Shown piece after piece: positions 5,948-8,262 of a DNA stretch of 8,262 nt (positions are counted from its first letter, which is position 1; each line of letters begins with the position of its first letter). This stretch comes from Christensenella sp. UBA1224. GTDB taxonomy: Bacteria; Bacillota; Clostridia; Christensenellales; Aristaeellaceae. The position numbers and the translations under genes were made by a program. The stretch is taken from assembly GCA_002309235.1 (NCBI GenBank), contig DBXA01000040.1:1-8262 (forward strand), written 5' to 3'. Under the pieces are notes generated by a model that saw only the letters and a program-made list of their open reading frames with translations, searched no databases and was not told the origin of the DNA.

Positions 5948-7663
5948 ATGAGGAAATTAGTCTCTCTGCTCGTCGCGCTGGCGATGCTGCTCTCGATCCT
6001 TCCGATCGCCGTGGCCGGCGCAGACGAAACAAAAGAACTGGTCACCCTGGAATCTCTCTCCACTTACCCGACCACGTGCACGCCCGAAGAGGCGCGCTCC
6101 ATGGCGATGTGGGCCGATTTTGACGCCATGTTCGCCAAATACGGCGTAAAGATCGAATTCACATACGTCGATTCCGATCAGTACAGCACGGTGCTCCTGG
6201 CACGTATCGCTTCGGACCAGATGCCGAACATCTTCGTCGCCAGCAGCCTGAACAGCGCGAACTGCATCAACCTGGTGCAGCAGGGCAAGATCCTCGCCGT
6301 TGACGACGCCCTGCAGTACTCCGACGGCACCGCAGTATACGCCCTGAGCGAAGAGGGATATATGTATCCCTGCCGCCTGAAGGATACCTTTGAGGACGGC
6401 AAGCTCTGGTATCTCGGCCAGGATTCCATGCTCCCCAGCGTGTACCGCACAGACGACAACTTCCGTTGGAACTGCGTCACCTCGAACCTCTATTCCATGA
6501 AGGTCCGGCAGGACTGGCTGGATGCCCTCAACATGGAGATGCCCACCACGCTCGAAGGCTTCTTCGATATGCTCGTCGCGTTCCGTGAGAACGATATGAA
6601 CGGCAATGGCGTCGCAGATGAGCGCATGGTCATCCCCACCGGAAGCTGCAAAACAACCTGGGGCGGCTGCTTCGACAACGGCGTCACCGGTTGGTTCGGC
6701 CTGGCAAACTACGTCTTCCAGCTCAACCGCGTGACCAAGAAAGCAGAAGTACCCTTCCTGCAGGAGGGCTTCGTACCCTATATGCAGTTCCTGCGCGACT
6801 GCGTCAACGCGGGCGTACTGTACATCTCCGACAGCGTAGGCAAAAACGATACAAGCCTGACGAGTCTCCTGGCCGAAAACGTCGCTTCCGCCTTCTTCCA
6901 GAGGGCCGATATCGATTGGGCAGGCACGCCTGAAGACGCGACCTATGCGCTGCTCGGCAAGATCCAGGCCGTGGAAGGCATCGAACCCGTTATGGATGGT
7001 TCCGTCGGCCAGAAAGCCTGGGACCTGCGCGGCTTCTCTTATGATACCGATCCTAAAGCAGCTGCAGGCTACCTGGATGTGGTCTGCTCCATTGACTGGT
7101 CTGTCTTCTGGAACCTCGGCGTCGAGGGCAAGAGCTTTGAAGTGCTGGAGACCGGCATCCATAAGTTTACCGCTCCGACAGATAAAGCTGAGTGGGTCGC
7201 TTATGGCTACACCACAGGTGAAAACCTCCTTGGCGGCGACGGACGCCTGAACCGCACCTCCCTTTCCGCTGTTTATGATACCTACAACGGCGGGAACCTC
7301 TATTGGAACAGCTACGATGCGTTCACCTCCTCCGAATACTTCACCGAGTACTGGCTGCCCAACAAGGCAGAGCATCTGCAGAAGAACATTCTCACATGGG
7401 TTGAGCTTGCAAAGAGCATGCAGATGTACAATATGAACGGCGACCTGACCATGATCGCTCCCATGCTGACGCTGGAAGAAGCCGAAGTGCTCGACTTCTA
7501 TCAGACCGACCTGTATACCGCCATGGATGAGCTCTTCGCGAACCTCCTCTCCGGCACATGGGATCTCGCCAACTATGACAGCTATGTGCAGCAGCTCTAT
7601 GATTACGGCCTGCAGGAAGTCTGGGATGTGGCGCAGGCCCGTTATGACCGCATCTCCTGGTAA
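5948..7663 (+). CDS. Extracellular sugar-binding protein of ABC importer, LplA/YtcQ-like
   Basis: A 571-residue exported protein. Residues 1-24 form a Sec signal peptide (MRKL, hydrophobic core to LPIAVAG) with a likely signal peptidase I site around AVA-G. No lipobox cysteine is present; the first cysteine is C44. The mature part fits the large family-1 solute-binding proteins: YVDSDQYSTVLLARIASDQMPNIF (73-96), RQDWLDAL (187-194), a calcium-loop-like DMNGNGVADE (216-225), and a C-terminal NYDSYVQQLYDYGLQEV (542-558) close to what LplA/LipO-type proteins show. It captures the sugar outside the cell and hands it to the two permeases. A strong GAGGAGG site lies 7 bases before the ATG, and stem-loops flank the gene, consistent with high expression. 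It has eight cysteines (44, 106, 142, 176, 234, 241, 285, 380), unusual for an exported binding protein. Family and role are secure; the ligand is not known. Confidence 0.93.
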   Translation: MRKLVSLLVALAMLLSILPIAVAGADETKELVTLESLSTYPTTCTPEEARSMAMWADFDAMFAKYGVKIEFTYVDSDQYSTVLLARIASDQMPNIFVASSLNSANCINLVQQGKILAVDDALQYSDGTAVYALSEEGYMYPCRLKDTFEDGKLWYLGQDSMLPSVYRTDDNFRWNCVTSNLYSMKVRQDWLDALNMEMPTTLEGFFDMLVAFRENDMNGNGVADERMVIPTGSCKTTWGGCFDNGVTGWFGLANYVFQLNRVTKKAEVPFLQEGFVPYMQFLRDCVNAGVLYISDSVGKNDTSLTSLLAENVASAFFQRADIDWAGTPEDATYALLGKIQAVEGIEPVMDGSVGQKAWDLRGFSYDTDPKAAAGYLDVVCSIDWSVFWNLGVEGKSFEVLETGIHKFTAPTDKAEWVAYGYTTGENLLGGDGRLNRTSLSAVYDTYNGGNLYWNSYDAFTSSEYFTEYWLPNKAEHLQKNILTWVELAKSMQMYNMNGDLTMIAPMLTLEEAEVLDFYQTDLYTAMDELFANLLSGTWDLANYDSYVQQLYDYGLQEVWDVAQARYDRISW

Positions 7664-7691
7664 TCTGTAAACCATTGTCTGAAAAACTTCC

Positions 7692-7727
7692 GGGAGAGGG
7701 GAATGTGTAAGCGCATTCCCCTCTCCC
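7692..7727 (+). terminator. Strong intra-operon hairpin, possible partial terminator
   Basis: GGGAGAGGGGAATG (7692-7705) and CATTCCCCTCTCCC (7714-7727) are perfect 14-base inverted repeats. In RNA the stem can extend by a G-U and a G-C pair to 16 pairs capped by the tetraloop UAAG (7708-7711). Only three T residues follow (7728-7730), then CAAAG, so termination would be incomplete. It lies 28 bases after the binding-protein stop and 26 bases before the next ATG. It probably reduces read-through into the TIM-barrel gene, or protects the 3' end of the binding-protein message. Confidence 0.65.
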
Positions 7728-7753
7728 TTTCAAAGAGAAAGGACGATCTTCCG

Positions 7754-8262
7754 ATGAAAAAAGGCGTAGCGGTATGGAATTATCCGGGTCCCGGGATCGA
7801 AAACGCAAGGGAATTCATCCGCCGGGGATTTGACGCGGTAAGCTGGCTCGGCAGTACTTTCGCCGGCATGACGGAGCAAGAGGATGAAGAGCTCATATCC
7901 TTCCTTCGCGAAACAAAGGCTGCCTTCACCGTTCATTACGGGCTTCCCAATCCCGAAAAGCCTGATGTGGTCGCTTCCTACCGTACAGCGATCGAGCGCT
8001 GCGCTGCCTGGCAGCAAAAGTACGGCCTCATGGAAGGGCTTACCTTCGATTTCTGGTATGATCCCGAGCTGAGCATGCCTAATCTCGCGTATGCCATAGA
8101 GACCATGCGCGGGCTGGATACTTTTCTCGCCTGCGAGGATACGCCCCTCAATGACCGTATGGCCGAAAAATTCCTCCGCCTGCTCAAGCCCGAAGACCAT
8201 TACGGGATCCTTCTGGACCTCGGTCATATGAATATTCGGCAGCACAGCATAGAATTGTCCGA
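7754..8262 (+). CDS. Xylose isomerase-like TIM-barrel sugar isomerase/epimerase, N-terminal part
   Basis: An open frame begins at ATG 7754 and runs off the window, giving 169 residues and two further bases. AAGGA (7738-7742) lies 11 bases upstream, a little far but the only good candidate. The pattern is that of the AP-endonuclease-2/xylose isomerase-like TIM barrel: KKGVAVWNYPG at strand 1, FDAVSWLG (26-33) at strand 2, FTVHYGLPNP (58-67) at strand 3, LTFDFWYDP (96-104), then ACEDTP (126-131) and LLDLGHMNIRQ (153-163). E128, D155 and H158 are placed as the divalent-metal ligands of the family. Members interconvert ketose and aldose sugars or epimerise keto-sugars, including inositol-related compounds. 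Its position after the importer suggests it handles the imported sugar. The complete family is about 250-300 residues, so roughly half is missing. The fold is fairly sure; the substrate cannot be told. Confidence 0.8.
   Translation, partial: MKKGVAVWNYPGPGIENAREFIRRGFDAVSWLGSTFAGMTEQEDEELISFLRETKAAFTVHYGLPNPEKPDVVASYRTAIERCAAWQQKYGLMEGLTFDFWYDPELSMPNLAYAIETMRGLDTFLACEDTPLNDRMAEKFLRLLKPEDHYGILLDLGHMNIRQHSIELS

Noticed and set aside
5957..7675. A 572-codon open frame on the minus strand, antisense to almost the whole binding-protein gene.
   Set aside because: It mirrors the codon use of the real gene, has no family motifs, membrane pattern or credible ribosome-binding site, and its opposite strand encodes a clear exported binding protein with signal peptide and strong Shine-Dalgarno site.
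7706..7719. A catabolite-repression (cre)-like sequence, TGTAAGCGCATTCC.
   Set aside because: It has two mismatches at conserved positions and lies inside the hairpin loop and stem, downstream of the main promoter, so the likeness is probably chance.
7730..8245. A 171-codon minus-strand open frame across the TIM-barrel gene.
   Set aside because: The plus strand carries the family motifs in order with a ribosome-binding site; the minus frame has no recognisable domain.

Overview
The window looks like a chromosomal segment from a Gram-positive, Bacillota/Clostridia-type bacterium, probably a gut or rumen anaerobe. The evidence is an LplB/YtcP-type sugar ABC importer with a large solute-binding protein and no ATPase in the cluster, an AraC-family regulator beside it, sigma-A-like promoter elements, and purine-rich Shine-Dalgarno sites (AGGAGG variants). 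Base composition is medium; sampled 60-base lines run from about 38% G+C in parts of the SGNH gene to about 55% in the binding-protein gene. The species cannot be named from the sequence alone.

Layout. (1) Bases 1-243, plus strand: the C-terminal 80 residues of a chloramphenicol-phosphotransferase-like P-loop kinase, cut by the window edge. (2) Bases 343-2733, minus strand: a two-gene unit, an MBOAT membrane O-acyltransferase followed after 6 bases by a membrane-anchored SGNH/GDSL-like protein. This is the AlgI/AlgJ or DltB/DltD type of pairing, which acylates cell-surface or secreted polymers. A good minus-strand promoter lies upstream (2825-2853). (3) Bases 2911-3834, minus strand: an AraC-type regulator, unusually rich in cysteine. 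(4) Bases 3835-4018: an AT-rich divergent promoter region containing a palindrome that can supply a perfect -10 box on both strands, and short direct repeats. (5) Bases 4019-7663, plus strand: two permeases and an exported solute-binding protein of a carbohydrate ABC importer. (6) Bases 7754-8262, plus strand: the first 169 residues of a xylose-isomerase-like TIM-barrel sugar isomerase/epimerase, running off the end.

How the genes work together. The AraC protein probably senses a sugar or glycan breakdown product and controls the divergent importer operon. The binding protein captures the substrate outside the cell, and the two permeases form the channel. An ATPase encoded elsewhere (MsmK/UgpC type) would power it. 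The TIM-barrel enzyme probably acts on the imported sugar. Two stem-loops flank the binding-protein gene and could set the protein stoichiometry. No RNA genes, insertion sequences, CRISPR arrays or phage genes are visible. The window contains no clearly new system; the points most worth a second look are the cysteine cluster in the regulator, the shared -10 palindrome, the strong intra-operon hairpin, and a cysteine-rich binding protein without a lipobox.
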